Below, piece after piece: positions 38,181-47,482 of a DNA stretch of 64,000 nucleotides. Under the pieces are notes generated by a model. That model saw nothing but the letters and a program-made list of their open reading frames with translations. It searched no databases and was not told where the DNA came from. The DNA comes from Desulfoluna butyratoxydans. GTDB lineage: Bacteria > Desulfobacterota > Desulfobacteria > Desulfobacterales > Desulfolunaceae. Location of the stretch: positions 165,770 through 229,769 of the forward strand of contig NZ_CAADHO010000006.1 in NCBI RefSeq assembly GCF_900699765.1. The letters run 5' to 3'. The position numbers were made by a program, and so were the translations under genes. Numbering within the stretch: the stretch's first letter is position 1; each line of letters starts with the position of its first letter.

Positions 38181-39170
38181 TTACATAAGGCCCGCTTCTT
38201 TGTAGTAGCGGACGGCCCCGGGGTGCAAGGGGGCGGAGAGGCCTTCAAGCATGCTTTTCTTGGTGATCACCTGATAGGCCGGGTGGAGCCTTTTGAACTC
38301 CTCGAAGTTTTCGAACACCTCTTTGGTGATGGCGTACACCACGTCGTCGGGCATCTTGGCCGATGTGCAGAAGGTGGCCTTTACCCCGAAGGTGGGGTTG
38401 TCCTCTTCGTTGGCGGCACCGGGATAGAGCCCGGCCGGGATGTAAGACTTGGCGTAATAGGGGAAGCGCCTGATGAGGTCGTCGATTTCGGTGATGGCCA
38501 CAAACCGCGTGGGGCGGCTTCCGGAGGTGGCCTCCTTGAAGGCGCTGCTGGGGTGGCCCACGGTGTAGAAGAAGGCGTCGATTTTCTTGTCCTGGAGCAG
38601 GCCCGGCGCTTTGGCCGCCTCAACGGACTTGGCTTTGATGTCGGTCTGCCAGTTGATGCCCGCAGCCTCTAAGGCGTCGATGGCGTTGCCCCGCTGGCCG
38701 GATCCGGGGTTGCCGATGTTAACCTGCTTGCCCTTGAGGTCTGAGATGGTTTTGATGTCGGCGTCCACCGCGGCAAGGAGGGTCACCGATTCCGGGTGAA
38801 TGGAGAAAACGGCGCGCAGGTCTTTCTGGGGCGCTCCGTCCCACTCTTTCATGCCGTTGATGGCCTGGTACTGGCGGTCGGACTGGACAATGCCGAACTC
38901 CAGGTCTCCGGACATGATGGCATTGACGTTGTAGACCGATCCGATGGTGGCCTCCACCGTGGTCCGAATGCCGTAGGTCTCCCTCTTTTTATTGACAATC
39001 TTGGCGATGGCCCCACCGGTGGGGTAGTACACCCCGGTGATGTCACCTGTGCCGATGGTGACAAAGGCGGTCCTTTTTTTGGTGTCGGTGGTTTCCTTGT
39101 CCGCGGGCTGGGTGCAACCGGCTGCCACGGTGAAGAGCACAACCATACTCAGGAAAAGCCATCTGTTCAT
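38181..39170 (-). CDS. TAXI-family solute-binding lipoprotein
   Basis: 329 residues with a lipoprotein signal peptide (lipobox VAAGC, Cys at about 19). The TAXI signature is clear: VTIGTGDITGVYYPTGGAIAKIVNKK near 36-60, FGIVQSDRQYQAI near 97, VNIGNPGSGQRGNAIDALE near 150. It binds small organic anions such as glutamate or dicarboxylates for TRAP-TAXI transporters in known cases. No TRAP permease gene lies adjacent, so its partner must be elsewhere. AGGAG precedes ATG 39170. Confidence 0.9.
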   Translation of the reverse strand: MNRWLFLSMVVLFTVAAGCTQPADKETTDTKKRTAFVTIGTGDITGVYYPTGGAIAKIVNKKRETYGIRTTVEATIGSVYNVNAIMSGDLEFGIVQSDRQYQAINGMKEWDGAPQKDLRAVFSIHPESVTLLAAVDADIKTISDLKGKQVNIGNPGSGQRGNAIDALEAAGINWQTDIKAKSVEAAKAPGLLQDKKIDAFFYTVGHPSSAFKEATSGSRPTRFVAITEIDDLIRRFPYYAKSYIPAGLYPGAANEEDNPTFGVKATFCTSAKMPDDVVYAITKEVFENFEEFKRLHPAYQVITKKSMLEGLSAPLHPGAVRYYKEAGLM

Positions 39171-39225
39171 TTAGGATGCTCCTGTGTGGGCCCCCCGCGC
39201 CGGTCAGGTGCGGGGGGCGTGAACA

Positions 39226-40449
39226 TTAGTTCAATGCCTCGCGAATTTGGGCCATGGCCTTTTCGACGTTTTCCAGGCTGTTGAAGGCACTGATACGGAT
39301 AAACCCGTTTCCGCAGGAGCCGAAACCGGCCCCCGGGGTACAGACGACTCCCGCCTTGGTGAGAAGCAGGTCAAAGAACTCCCAGGAGTCGCATTTGCCG
39401 TTGATCCAGATGTACGGGGAGTTGTCCCCTCCCACCAGCTCGTACCCCAGGGCTGCCATCTCCTTGCGGATGATGGCCGCGTTGTTGAGGTAGTAGTCCA
39501 CCAGTCCCTTGACCTGGGCCTTGCCCTCCTCGGAGTAGACGGCTGCCGCCGCTTTCTGGACGGGGTAGGAGACGCCGTTGAACTTGGTGCAGTGGCGGCG
39601 GTTCCAGAGGGCGTGGACCGAATGGGCGTTGCCGTCGGTGTCCCAGGCCTTGAGCTCTTTGGGAACCACGGTGAAGGCGCAGCGGGTACCGGTGAACCCG
39701 GCGGTCTTGGAGAAGCTGCGGAATTCGATGGCCACCTCTTTGGCGCCCTCCACCTCGTAGATGGAGCGGGGAATGCTCGGGTCGGTGACAAAGGCCTCGT
39801 AGGCGGCATCGTATAAAATGATGGCGCGGTTCTCTTTGGCGTAATCCACCCAGGCCTTGAGCTGCTCTTTGGTGACGGTGGTGCCCGTGGGGTTGTTGGG
39901 GAAGCACAGGTAGATGAGGTCTACGGGCTTTTCGGGCAGGGCGGGGATAAAGCCGTTTTCTTCCCGGCAGTCGAGGTAGACCACCCCGTCATAGCGTCCG
40001 TCGGTGTTGGCGCCGGTGCGCCCGGCCATGACGTTGGTGTCCAGGTAAACCGGGTAGACCGGGTCGGGGATGGCGATGGTGGCGTCCCCGGAGAAGATCT
40101 CCTGGATGTTGCCGGTGTCGCACTTGGCCCCGTCGCTGATGAAGATCTCATCGGGGGAGATGTCGGCGCCCCGGCTCTGGAAATCGTTTTCGGCGATGGC
40201 GTCCCGCAGGAAGGCGTACCCCTGCTCGGGGCCGTATCCGTGGAATCCCTCTTCGCTGGCCATGTCGTCCACGGCCTTGTGAAATGCCTCGACACAGGCC
40301 TGGGGAAGGGCTCGGGTCACGTCCCCGATGCCGAGTTTGATGACATCCATTTCAGGGTTGGCCTCCTGAAAGGCGGAGACGCGCTTGGCGATATCCGAAA
40401 AGAGATAGGATGCTTTGAGTTTTGTGTAGTGTTCGTTGATTCGAATCAT
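39226..40449 (-). CDS. dapL: LL-diaminopimelate aminotransferase
   Basis: 407 residues from ATG 40449 (GGGAG upstream). PLP fold type I with [15 protein letters not shown] near 193, [11 protein letters not shown] near 222, and the PLP lysine in [16 protein letters not shown] near 255-270. The start [22 protein letters not shown] is characteristic of DapL. It converts tetrahydrodipicolinate directly to LL-DAP, a one-step route to lysine and peptidoglycan. A consensus promoter lies at 40638-40666. Confidence 0.95.
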   Translation of the reverse strand: MIRINEHYTKLKASYLFSDIAKRVSAFQEANPEMDVIKLGIGDVTRALPQACVEAFHKAVDDMASEEGFHGYGPEQGYAFLRDAIAENDFQSRGADISPDEIFISDGAKCDTGNIQEIFSGDATIAIPDPVYPVYLDTNVMAGRTGANTDGRYDGVVYLDCREENGFIPALPEKPVDLIYLCFPNNPTGTTVTKEQLKAWVDYAKENRAIILYDAAYEAFVTDPSIPRSIYEVEGAKEVAIEFRSFSKTAGFTGTRCAFTVVPKELKAWDTDGNAHSVHALWNRRHCTKFNGVSYPVQKAAAAVYSEEGKAQVKGLVDYYLNNAAIIRKEMAALGYELVGGDNSPYIWINGKCDSWEFFDLLLTKAGVVCTPGAGFGSCGNGFIRISAFNSLENVEKAMAQIREALN

Positions 40450-41054
40450 GTGTCGTCTCCCTGTAAAACCAGTTGATATCACAATGTCGGTCGTCACTTA
40501 GGGGACGAGCATTGTGGGTCATGAAAACGCTGGAAGCGGAGGGCCGTTGGGATACCCCTTGCTTGAAACGCATGGGCGGGATGTCCTGGAGGCGGCTTGG
40601 GGGTGATCGGAATATCTCCTGATCACTGGGTCGCGGAATTATAGAATATTGTTCTCCGGGTGTCAAATACTTGTCAATTCCTCGAATGGGTAATCTGTGG
40701 CGATAAGCGTCCCGACTGAAGCCTTTGTCCGGTCCCCGGGGTTTGTGTGGCGGTTAGTTATAACACGTCGTTTGTATGAAGAAAATTCGGTGGCATGGTA
40801 ACACGCGGCAAATGTTTGGATTCGGAGCGAGGCATCGCGACGTATCGGGGTGTGCGGCGATGTGTGAGAAAATGTTCTTCTTAAGGTAACGGCAAGGGGG
40901 CTTGATTTCCTTTTTTTATTCGTCTTTTGGCCTGTTTTTCCGAATCGCTTCTTCTCTTAGGCCTGTTTTGACAACCGTGGGGAAACATGGCACCATACCC
41001 TGCCCGAAGAGGAAACCGGGCACGAACCGCAACCTTATTCAGGAGTCATGAGAC
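40450..41054. other. Divergent intergenic region between dapL and the phosphopantetheinyl transferase gene
   Basis: 605 bases, no gene and no repeat module. It contains the dapL promoter at 40638-40666 and a leader of roughly 180 bases before dapL. The right half (40690-41050) shows nothing I can name. Confidence 0.45.
40638..40666 (-). promoter_or_regulatory. Full-consensus sigma70 promoter of dapL
   Basis: Read on the minus strand: TTGACA, exactly 17 bases, TATAAT. Both hexamers are perfect. A second TTGACA lies 11 bases upstream (complement of TGTCAA at 40672-40677). Confidence 0.8.
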
Positions 41055-41771
41055 GTGAACCCTTCCCTGGAACAGATGGTGCGCTTATCCCGGCTTGACG
41101 GGGGAATGGTGCTTGCCGACGTGGATATTGCCGCTTTTATGGGGGCCTTTCTCCCTGAATTTCCGTCCGGTAAACGGGGCCTGCCCGGTGTGGACCTGCA
41201 GGCTGTCACCGGCCTTTCCGCCTTGTTTACCGATGCCGAAATCGAGCGCGCATCGGGGTTCCGCGTGCTGAAAAAGCAGGCGGAGTGGCTCTGCGGGAGG
41301 CTGGCCGTGAAGCAGGCTGCGGCAGAGGTGTTGTCTGTTTCACCCCGGGGCGTCACCGTGGACACCGAGCCCGAAGGGGCTCCCTTTCTGGCGGACCATT
41401 CAGCCACCCACATCTCCATCAGCCACTCCGGGGACCACGCCGTGGCCGTGGTGTCCACCCGAAAGGAACGGCGCGTGGCCGTGGACCTGGAACAGGTGGA
41501 GGCCGGTCGCATGCCCCACGTGGCCCGCGTGGCCTTTACCCCCCGTGAGATCGCCGAGCTGAACGGCGCCTCCGATGCCGAGTGGTACCGGCGCTGGACC
41601 CTCAAAGAGGCCTACCTTAAATACATCGCCAAGGGCTTTCACGAGAGCCTTAAAAAAGTGGAGATCCTGAACCGCGGCATCTGCCATAACGGCGAGGTGG
41701 TGACAGGCATCGCCTGGGACACCCCTGCCTTCCGGGACGGCTACCAGCTCAGCGTGGTCTGGCAGGCGTAA
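41055..41771 (+). CDS. 4'-phosphopantetheinyl transferase (Sfp/EntD type)
   Basis: 238 residues from GTG 41055, preceded by AGGAG. Motifs of the superfamily are present in order: HISISHSGDHAVAVVS near 118-133, RVAVDLEQVEAGR near 141-152 with the metal-binding Asp and Glu, and WTLKEAYLKYIAKGF near 182-196. It transfers phosphopantetheine from CoA to carrier proteins of lipid, polyketide or peptide synthesis. No carrier protein gene is adjacent. It is a single gene followed by a bidirectional terminator. Confidence 0.9.
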   Translation: MNPSLEQMVRLSRLDGGMVLADVDIAAFMGAFLPEFPSGKRGLPGVDLQAVTGLSALFTDAEIERASGFRVLKKQAEWLCGRLAVKQAAAEVLSVSPRGVTVDTEPEGAPFLADHSATHISISHSGDHAVAVVSTRKERRVAVDLEQVEAGRMPHVARVAFTPREIAELNGASDAEWYRRWTLKEAYLKYIAKGFHESLKKVEILNRGICHNGEVVTGIAWDTPAFRDGYQLSVVWQA

Positions 41772-41800
41772 CGCAAGAGGGATCTCGGGGTATAAAAAAA

Positions 41801-41840
41801 ACGGGCCATCACCGATTCATGGGAATCGGTGGTGGCCCGT
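41801..41840. terminator. Bidirectional terminator
   Basis: 18-base stem with one G-U pair around a four-base loop (41819-41822). The A8 run at 41793-41800 becomes a T8 run on the minus strand, so it fits the end of the ispH-ubiA transcript well; it also follows the phosphopantetheinyl transferase gene. Confidence 0.75.
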
Positions 41841-41941
41841 TGTGGTTGTGGGGAAACGAATGGTTGCGGATTGCCACGTCCGCTTGTGATAGCAACGTCT
41901 TGAGACGATGGCCAATCCATCTGTAAAACCTGTGTGGCAAC

Positions 41942-41972
41942 CTTTTTAATAAGGTTGGCCGCCAGAGGCAGC
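41942..41972. repeat. Bracket repeat remnant
   Basis: AACCTT-tttaat-AAGGTT followed by GGCCGCCAGAGGC, a decayed right bracket. It abuts the stop of the IspH-UbiA gene. Confidence 0.35.
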
Positions 41973-41976
41973 CATG

Positions 41977-43710
41977 TTACCCGATGCAGAGGCTCCAGGT
42001 GAGAGCCAGGACCCCCGCCAGCACCAGATGGCTTTCGATGAGGAGTTCAAGCTGCACGCCTGCTAGGAGAAGATGGTTCTGGTAGGCGATGAGCAGGGTA
42101 AACATCAGCACCGGGCAGATCCAGAGGAGAAGGCCCAGGCTTGAGAAGATGCCCAGGGCGCTTATTAGCGGGAGCATCACGGCCAGGGTCACCAGCAGGT
42201 TCTTGAGCAGGCGGATGGTTTTTTTGTCCCCCAGGATGATGGGGAAGGTCTCCTGGCCAACGATGCGGTCCCCTTGCATGTCGAGAATGTCAAAAAAGAC
42301 TGTCCGGGCAAAGACCATGCCGCAGGCAAAAATCAGGGCGGGAAGGGTGGCGAGGCCGAACCCGTTGTCGCTGGTGAGGGCAGGCAGCAGGGCGGTGACC
42401 GTGCCCCAGGCCGCGGTGATGAGGATGGTCTTGGAGCCGGGGATGTCCCGCAGGCATCGGTACCTGCCTTGGAAAAAGCGCTTGGGGATCACCGGGGCGT
42501 TGTAGGAGAGGCCCGCCAGGCTCATGCCCAGCAGCACGAGAAAGGCAAAGAGGCCCTGGCTGTAGGCCAGGAGAAGGCCCACGCCGCCGCCGGTGAAGGC
42601 AAATCCCGCCAGGGGCCATTTGTTCCGGTCGTAGAAATCGGCCCGCTCCGGGTCGTTGTAGCGGTCCGAGGAGATGGCGGTGAGGTGGTTGAAGATGTGC
42701 ATGGACAGGACGTAGAGCATGGCCACGGCCGCGGGGATGAGCCAGCGGTCGATGCCCTGGAGCATGGAGCAGGCATAGGAGAGAAAGGCCGCCCCCAGGG
42801 CGAGGTAAGCGTTGCTGCGCAGCAAGGCCATCTTCAGGGCCGAAACCGGAATGCCGAAAAGATCCTTCTCACTTGCCGTGCCGCTTTCAATAAAACGGTA
42901 GACCTTGTTGATGATCCAGTTGGGGGTGGAGGCCCCTGCGGTGATGGCAACGGATTTTAAGTGCTTGATCCGGCTTAAGTCCAGCTCGTCGGTGTCCTCG
43001 ATGTGAAAGGTGAGCTTGCCCGATTCCCTGGCCAGTTCTGCCAGGCGCTGGGTGTTGCCGCTGCTTTTGCCGCCCACCACCACCACGGCGTCGACGTTCT
43101 GGGCGATGGACAGGATGTCCGCCTGCCTTTTTTCCGTGGAGTCGCAGATGGTATCGAAGGTGAGGTAGTGGGGGTGGGTGCTGGCGATCCACGCCTTGAC
43201 CTCGTCGTAAAAGTGCACGTTCTGGGTGGTCTGGGCCACGAGGATGGCATTTTCAAAATCCGGGAGGGCCTTGACCTCGTCAAGGGTTTCCACCACATGG
43301 CCCAGGCCGTGGGCGTAGCCGTTGAGCCCGATGACCTCGGGGTGGTCCCGGTCCCCGATGATGATGGCGTGGTGGCCTTTTTTTGCGTAGCGATGGATGA
43401 TGCGCTGCACTTTGATGACCCGCGGGCAGGTGGAGTCGATGACGGAAAAGCCCGCGCCCTTGAGGGCCTCTTTGGCCTCGGGCGGAACCCCGTGGGCACG
43501 GATCACCACGGTGCCGTCGCCCTGTTCAGGGATCTCCGAGATGGCGGGGACCCCTTTTTCTTTGAGCAGGTCCAGGACCTGGGGGTTGTGGATCAGGGGG
43601 CCGTAGGTGCAGATGGGGCCGTCCTGGCCGTTGGAGGCGTCCAGGGCCGTTTCCACGGCTCGTCTGACGCCCATGCAAAATCCGGCGGTGCGCGCGATGA
43701 TAATTTTCAT
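41977..43710 (-). CDS. ispH: Fusion of HMBPP reductase (IspH) and UbiA-type prenyltransferase
   Basis: 577 residues from ATG 43710. Residues 1-282 are full IspH. They carry the [4Fe-4S] cysteines C12 (GFCMGVRRAV), C95 (DSTCPRV) and C189 (TICDST), plus H41, H73, H123 and E125; the end is GASTPNWIINKV. IspH makes IPP and DMAPP in the MEP pathway. Residues ~295-577 are a UbiA membrane domain with about eight helices. It has an aspartate-rich first motif (ISSDRYNDPERADFYDR) and a second, DILDMQGDRIVGQETFP. The prenyl acceptor is unknown. The ATG is one base from the parB stop, so the genes are translationally linked. No frameshift is seen at the junction. Confidence 0.9.
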   Translation of the reverse strand: MKIIIARTAGFCMGVRRAVETALDASNGQDGPICTYGPLIHNPQVLDLLKEKGVPAISEIPEQGDGTVVIRAHGVPPEAKEALKGAGFSVIDSTCPRVIKVQRIIHRYAKKGHHAIIIGDRDHPEVIGLNGYAHGLGHVVETLDEVKALPDFENAILVAQTTQNVHFYDEVKAWIASTHPHYLTFDTICDSTEKRQADILSIAQNVDAVVVVGGKSSGNTQRLAELARESGKLTFHIEDTDELDLSRIKHLKSVAITAGASTPNWIINKVYRFIESGTASEKDLFGIPVSALKMALLRSNAYLALGAAFLSYACSMLQGIDRWLIPAAVAMLYVLSMHIFNHLTAISSDRYNDPERADFYDRNKWPLAGFAFTGGGVGLLLAYSQGLFAFLVLLGMSLAGLSYNAPVIPKRFFQGRYRCLRDIPGSKTILITAAWGTVTALLPALTSDNGFGLATLPALIFACGMVFARTVFFDILDMQGDRIVGQETFPIILGDKKTIRLLKNLLVTLAVMLPLISALGIFSSLGLLLWICPVLMFTLLIAYQNHLLLAGVQLELLIESHLVLAGVLALTWSLCIG

Positions 43711-43711
43711 G

Positions 43712-44608
43712 TTAGGCTGGTTCCAGAAGCGTGAGCAGGCGATTGAAGTCGTCATCGCCGTAAAACTCGATTTCAAGTCGGCCCTTTTTTCCCCGTTGCT
43801 TGATCTGGACCCTGTTGCCGAACCGGTGGCTCAGGCGTTCGGCAATGGTGTCGAGCTGGAGTTGGTGCGCAGAAGGCACCTCGGGCTCTTTTTCGGGTTG
43901 CTGGTTTTCGGTTTTGAGGCGACGGACCAGCGCTTCCGTCTGTCTGACGGAGAGGGCTTTTTCCAGAACGGTGCGAAAGGCCTCTTTCTGGGTGAGGGGG
44001 TTGTCCGTTCCCAAAAGGGCCCGGGCGTGTCCCATGCTGAGGCGGCCGTCCTGAATGCAGGCCTTGATCTCCGGCGGAAGCTGGCGCAGGCGCAGGAAGT
44101 TGGCCACGGCCGGGCGGCTCTTGCCCACCTTGGCGGCCATCTCCTCCTGGGTGAGGGAGAAGAGTTCCATGAGTCGGTGGTACGCGTCGGCTTCCTCAAT
44201 GGGGTTCAGGTTTTCGCGCTGGATGTTCTCCACGATGGCCACCTCCAGGAGCTTGGCATCGGAGACCTCGCGGACCACCACGGGGACCGTGTCAAGTTCC
44301 GCCAGTTTTGCGGCGCGCAGGCGCCTTTCTCCGGCCACCAGCTCGTAGGCACCGGCCTCGGCGGCGCGGACCACCAGGGGCTGGATGATGCCCTGCTCCC
44401 GGATGGAGTCGGCAAGTTCCGAAAGCTCTTCATCGGAAAAGGTGTGCCGGGGCTGGTACCGGTTGGGGCTGATACGGTGGATGTCGCAGCGAAAGAACTC
44501 CTGGGACGATTCTGTGGCGTCGTCCAGCTGAAGGCTGCTTTCCGGGATCAGGGCGGAGAGGCCTCGGCCCAGGCCCTTTTTTTTGCGTGATTTGGCGGTA
44601 GTGGTCAT
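43712..44608 (-). CDS. parB: Chromosome partitioning protein ParB
   Basis: 298 residues from ATG 44608. The N-terminus is basic (KSRKKKGLGRGLSALIP), as in other ParB. The CTPase/partition motif is LVAGERRLRAAKLAELDTVPVVV near 95-117. The helix-turn-helix is EEMAAKVGKSRPAVANFLRLRQLPPEI near 155-181. The C-terminal dimer domain ends the protein. ParB binds parS, but no canonical parS (TGTTTCACGTGAAACA) was seen in this window. ispH-ubiA follows at one base. Confidence 0.93.
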   Translation of the reverse strand: MTTTAKSRKKKGLGRGLSALIPESSLQLDDATESSQEFFRCDIHRISPNRYQPRHTFSDEELSELADSIREQGIIQPLVVRAAEAGAYELVAGERRLRAAKLAELDTVPVVVREVSDAKLLEVAIVENIQRENLNPIEEADAYHRLMELFSLTQEEMAAKVGKSRPAVANFLRLRQLPPEIKACIQDGRLSMGHARALLGTDNPLTQKEAFRTVLEKALSVRQTEALVRRLKTENQQPEKEPEVPSAHQLQLDTIAERLSHRFGNRVQIKQRGKKGRLEIEFYGDDDFNRLLTLLEPA

Positions 44609-44686
44609 GTTTTTTATCTCACCGTCTCTCTTGGTGAAGGTTATCGGCCCTGCGCGGCAGGGTCTGCTCAAGGTCCCGGTTCAACA

Positions 44687-44714
44687 GGGGCAAGGTCCGG
44701 GCGGGCCTTGCCCC
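44687..44714. other. Hairpin between parA and parB
   Basis: GGGGCAAGG/CCTTGCCCC stem with a ten-base loop in the 250-base gap. It may terminate or dampen transcription between parA and parB. Confidence 0.4.
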
Positions 44715-44858
44715 CATCGGGCGCCATGTGTCTGAATGGTGGACGAGACATTTCGTCCGAAGGTTCCGGCCATGGGCGGCCGGAAAATGGAAGGGCGCGT
44801 TTGTGGCGGTGGTTGTGAACCGGTCACATCGCGTCGGGCGTCGGGGCTTACGGTGTCA

Positions 44859-45617
44859 TCACCGCTCGACCACCTCTTTGGCCAGGGCCAGGTAACTCTT
44901 GGCTCCCACGGAGGAGGGGTCGTACAGAAAGATGGGTTCGCCGTAACTCGGCGCTTCGGAGAGCCGGACGCTCCTTGGGATACGCGTGGTGAAGACCAGG
45001 TCGTTGAAGTGTTTTTCAGCCTCTTCCGCCACCTGAAAGGAGAGGTTGGTGCGGCGGTCGAACATGGTGAGCAGGATGCCGCTGATGCGAAGGCGCGGAT
45101 TCAAGCTGGCCTTGATGCGTTTTACCGTGTCGATGAGCTGGGTGAGCCCTTCCAGGGCATAAAATTCACTCTGCAGGGGGACCAGAATGGAGTCGGCCGA
45201 GGCCATGGCGTTGAGTGTGAGCAGGCTCAAGGAGGGAGGGCAGTCGATGACGATGTAATCAAAGGCCTCCTTTACTTCGTCCAGGAGCTCGCGCATCACC
45301 AGCTCCCGGCCTTCGTGGGCCATCATCTCCACCTCGAAGCCGATGAGCTCCACCCGGGCAGGAATCACGGAGAGTCCCTCCACGGCCGTGGGGTGAATGA
45401 GCGCCTGTGCGTCCGCGTCACCGATGAGGCCGTGATACAGGTTTTCCCGGAGGGCTGTCTTGTCGATCCCGATGCCGGTGGTGGCGTTGGCCTGGGGGTC
45501 GCAGTCCACGAGGAGGGTGCGTTTCCCGATCTTGGCCAGGGCCGTCGCCAGGTTGATGGATGTGGTGGTTTTACCCACGCCGCCTTTCTGGTTTGCTATG
45601 CAGATAATCTGTGCCAT
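44859..45617 (-). CDS. parA: Chromosome partitioning ATPase ParA
   Basis: 252 residues from ATG 45617. The deviant Walker A is IANQKGGVGKTTTSINLA at 6-23. Walker A' is LLVDCDPQANATTG near 34-47, and Walker B is YIVIDCPPSLSLLTLNA near 118-134. The length is that of chromosomal Soj/ParA. It lacks an N-terminal DNA-binding extension, so it is not a plasmid type Ia protein. No clear ribosome site precedes the ATG; in-frame ATGs also occur at 45635 and upstream. It is upstream of parB. Confidence 0.93.
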   Translation of the reverse strand: MAQIICIANQKGGVGKTTTSINLATALAKIGKRTLLVDCDPQANATTGIGIDKTALRENLYHGLIGDADAQALIHPTAVEGLSVIPARVELIGFEVEMMAHEGRELVMRELLDEVKEAFDYIVIDCPPSLSLLTLNAMASADSILVPLQSEFYALEGLTQLIDTVKRIKASLNPRLRISGILLTMFDRRTNLSFQVAEEAEKHFNDLVFTTRIPRSVRLSEAPSYGEPIFLYDPSSVGAKSYLALAKEVVER

Positions 45618-45960
45618 GGTCGTGGAGATTAGCATAAAAAAGGGGTTTTGCAAAGAAAATGAGCAAAAATCGGCGGCGCAGGTATTGCTCGTATAATTAG
45701 TGTGTTAGTTTCCTGTGGAATGGGCACGTCCACCCCGGAGGGTCCTGCCGGGGGGCCACCGGGGGCCGGTTGTGGGGCAGCAGGGGGTGTGCTAAAGTGG
45801 GCTGGCTGTGATGCGGGTCGGAGGCCGGGAGCCCCGGTTGTGACCCGCATCACAGACTAGGCGCATGGCGCAAGGTATGACATTTTAAAGGAACCTGCCG
45901 TATTTTGTCGGGCCTGAAAGGGCCGTTGCAGGACGAAACGAGCGCAATATTGAGGTGTGC
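45618..45960. other. Divergent intergenic region between parA and the M48 protease gene
   Basis: 343 bases, no gene. It has a GC-rich tract at 45728-45775 that looks like a decayed bracket repeat, and a perfect inverted repeat at 45806-45855. Confidence 0.4.
45806..45855. promoter_or_regulatory. Perfect 14-base inverted repeat with 22-base spacer
   Basis: CTGTGATGCGGGTC at 45806-45819 and its complement at 45842-45855. The outer TGTGA and TCACA resemble CRP-type half sites, but the spacing is wrong for one. It may be a paired operator or a long RNA hairpin upstream of the protease gene. Confidence 0.4.
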
Positions 45961-47424
45961 ATGAAAAAAAGAAGACGACCTTTTCTACGGGCTGTCTCCA
46001 TGGCGATAATATGTGTGTTTCTCTGCGGTCAGGTGGCCTCGGCCATCACCATCCGCGAGGAGAACGAAGTGGCCGGAGAGTTCATCCGGATGATACGAGC
46101 CCAGTACCGGATTGTGGACGATCCCGTGGTCAACGATTACATCAACACCTTGGGGAACCGTATTCTCTCGGCCTTTCCGGAGCAGCACTTCAAGTACCAT
46201 TTTTATGTGGTGCAAAGCGACGTGTACAACGCCTTTGCAGGACCCGGGGGGCACGTGTTTTTCCATAGCGGGCTGATCCAGGGGCTCCCTTCGGAAGAGG
46301 CCCTGGCGGGCATCGTGGCCCACGAAATCTCCCATGTCTACAGCCGGCACATTTCCGACCGCATCGAGCGTTCCAAAAAGATCGGCCTGGGGACCCTGGC
46401 CGGTGTGGCCGCCGGTATCCTCGTGGGGGTGGCCGGGGGGAACTCCGAGGCTGCCGGAGCCCTGACCCTGGGATCCCTGGCGGGCTCCCAGAGCGCGGCC
46501 CTGGCCTACAGCCGGGAAGACGAAATGCAGGCCGATCAGGTGGGCATGACCTATATGATGGAGGCCGGGTACGGCGGAGAGGAGATGCTCACGGCCCTGA
46601 AGACCATTCGCTCCAAGCAGTGGTTCGGGCCTTCCGAGATCCCCACGTACCTCACCACCCACCCCGCCCTGGAAGACCGGCTTGTTTATATCGGCAACTG
46701 GATCGAGGCCCATAAAGAGGAGCTCGACGCCCGAAGGAAGGTCATCGATCAGTCCGAGTTCCTGAAGATCAAGGCGCGCCTCACGGCCCTGTACACCCCG
46801 GTGGACCAGGCGGAAGAGCGGTTTTTGAACGCCATGGAGCGGGGCGATGCCCCCTTGTATACCGAGTACGGCCTGGCCCTTCTCATGGATCGCATGGGGA
46901 AATACGACAAGGCGGCCGTTCACATGCGGCGTGTCCTGGAAAAAAGAGCCTTTGACAAGGACGCACTCAAAGGGCTGGGTTGGATCTATTTTCATCAGGG
47001 CAAGCTTGCGGAGTCTCGCCGCCTGCTGGAGGGCGCCCTGAGCATGGACCCGGATGATTTTGAGAGCAACCTCTGGATGGGGCGCCTCCTTATTGAAGAG
47101 GGGGACTACGACGGAGCGGTGGACCGCCTTCTGCCCCTGGCAAGGGATTACGGCCCCGGGGCCCGGGCCCATTACGACCTGGGCAATGCCTATGCCAAAC
47201 TGGGCAAGACCTTTGATTCCGCCTACCACCTCGGCCTCTCCTATCGGGCTTCAGGGGATCTTCGCAACGCCGTGTTCCAGCTGAAGCGCGCCAAGGAGAT
47301 GGCGCCTGACGACGCCTCCCGCAAAGAGGTGGAAAAAGCCCTTGTATCGATTACGGGCAAGAAAAAGAAGAAGAAAGAGAAGGCCGAAGAGCCGAAACCG
47401 GAAGGGGACGTAAGTGGTGAATAG
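45961..47424 (+). CDS. Periplasmic M48 metalloprotease with TPR repeats (BepA-like)
   Basis: 487 residues from ATG 45961 (GAGG upstream). The signal peptide ends near GQVASA (about 28). The zinc protease motif is IVAHEISHVYSRH near 115-127, with the third ligand Glu in REDEMQADQVGM near 183. From ~270 the chain is helical with three or four TPR units (for example AALLMDRMGKYDKAAVHMRRVLEK and LGWIYFHQGKLAESRRLLEGAL). It ends in a Lys/Glu tail. This is the BepA/YfgC layout, a factor in outer membrane protein quality control. Confidence 0.9.
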   Translation: MKKRRRPFLRAVSMAIICVFLCGQVASAITIREENEVAGEFIRMIRAQYRIVDDPVVNDYINTLGNRILSAFPEQHFKYHFYVVQSDVYNAFAGPGGHVFFHSGLIQGLPSEEALAGIVAHEISHVYSRHISDRIERSKKIGLGTLAGVAAGILVGVAGGNSEAAGALTLGSLAGSQSAALAYSREDEMQADQVGMTYMMEAGYGGEEMLTALKTIRSKQWFGPSEIPTYLTTHPALEDRLVYIGNWIEAHKEELDARRKVIDQSEFLKIKARLTALYTPVDQAEERFLNAMERGDAPLYTEYGLALLMDRMGKYDKAAVHMRRVLEKRAFDKDALKGLGWIYFHQGKLAESRRLLEGALSMDPDDFESNLWMGRLLIEEGDYDGAVDRLLPLARDYGPGARAHYDLGNAYAKLGKTFDSAYHLGLSYRASGDLRNAVFQLKRAKEMAPDDASRKEVEKALVSITGKKKKKKEKAEEPKPEGDVSGE

Positions 47425-47482
47425 TGAATTGTGAGTGGTGAATAGGCACTGAATTTTTTTTAAGCGAGGCACCGCACATAAC

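Noticed and set aside
43712..45617. Plasmid-type partition locus
   Set aside because: ParA lacks the N-terminal DNA-binding extension and is of chromosomal length, and neighbours are housekeeping genes; no replication gene was seen.
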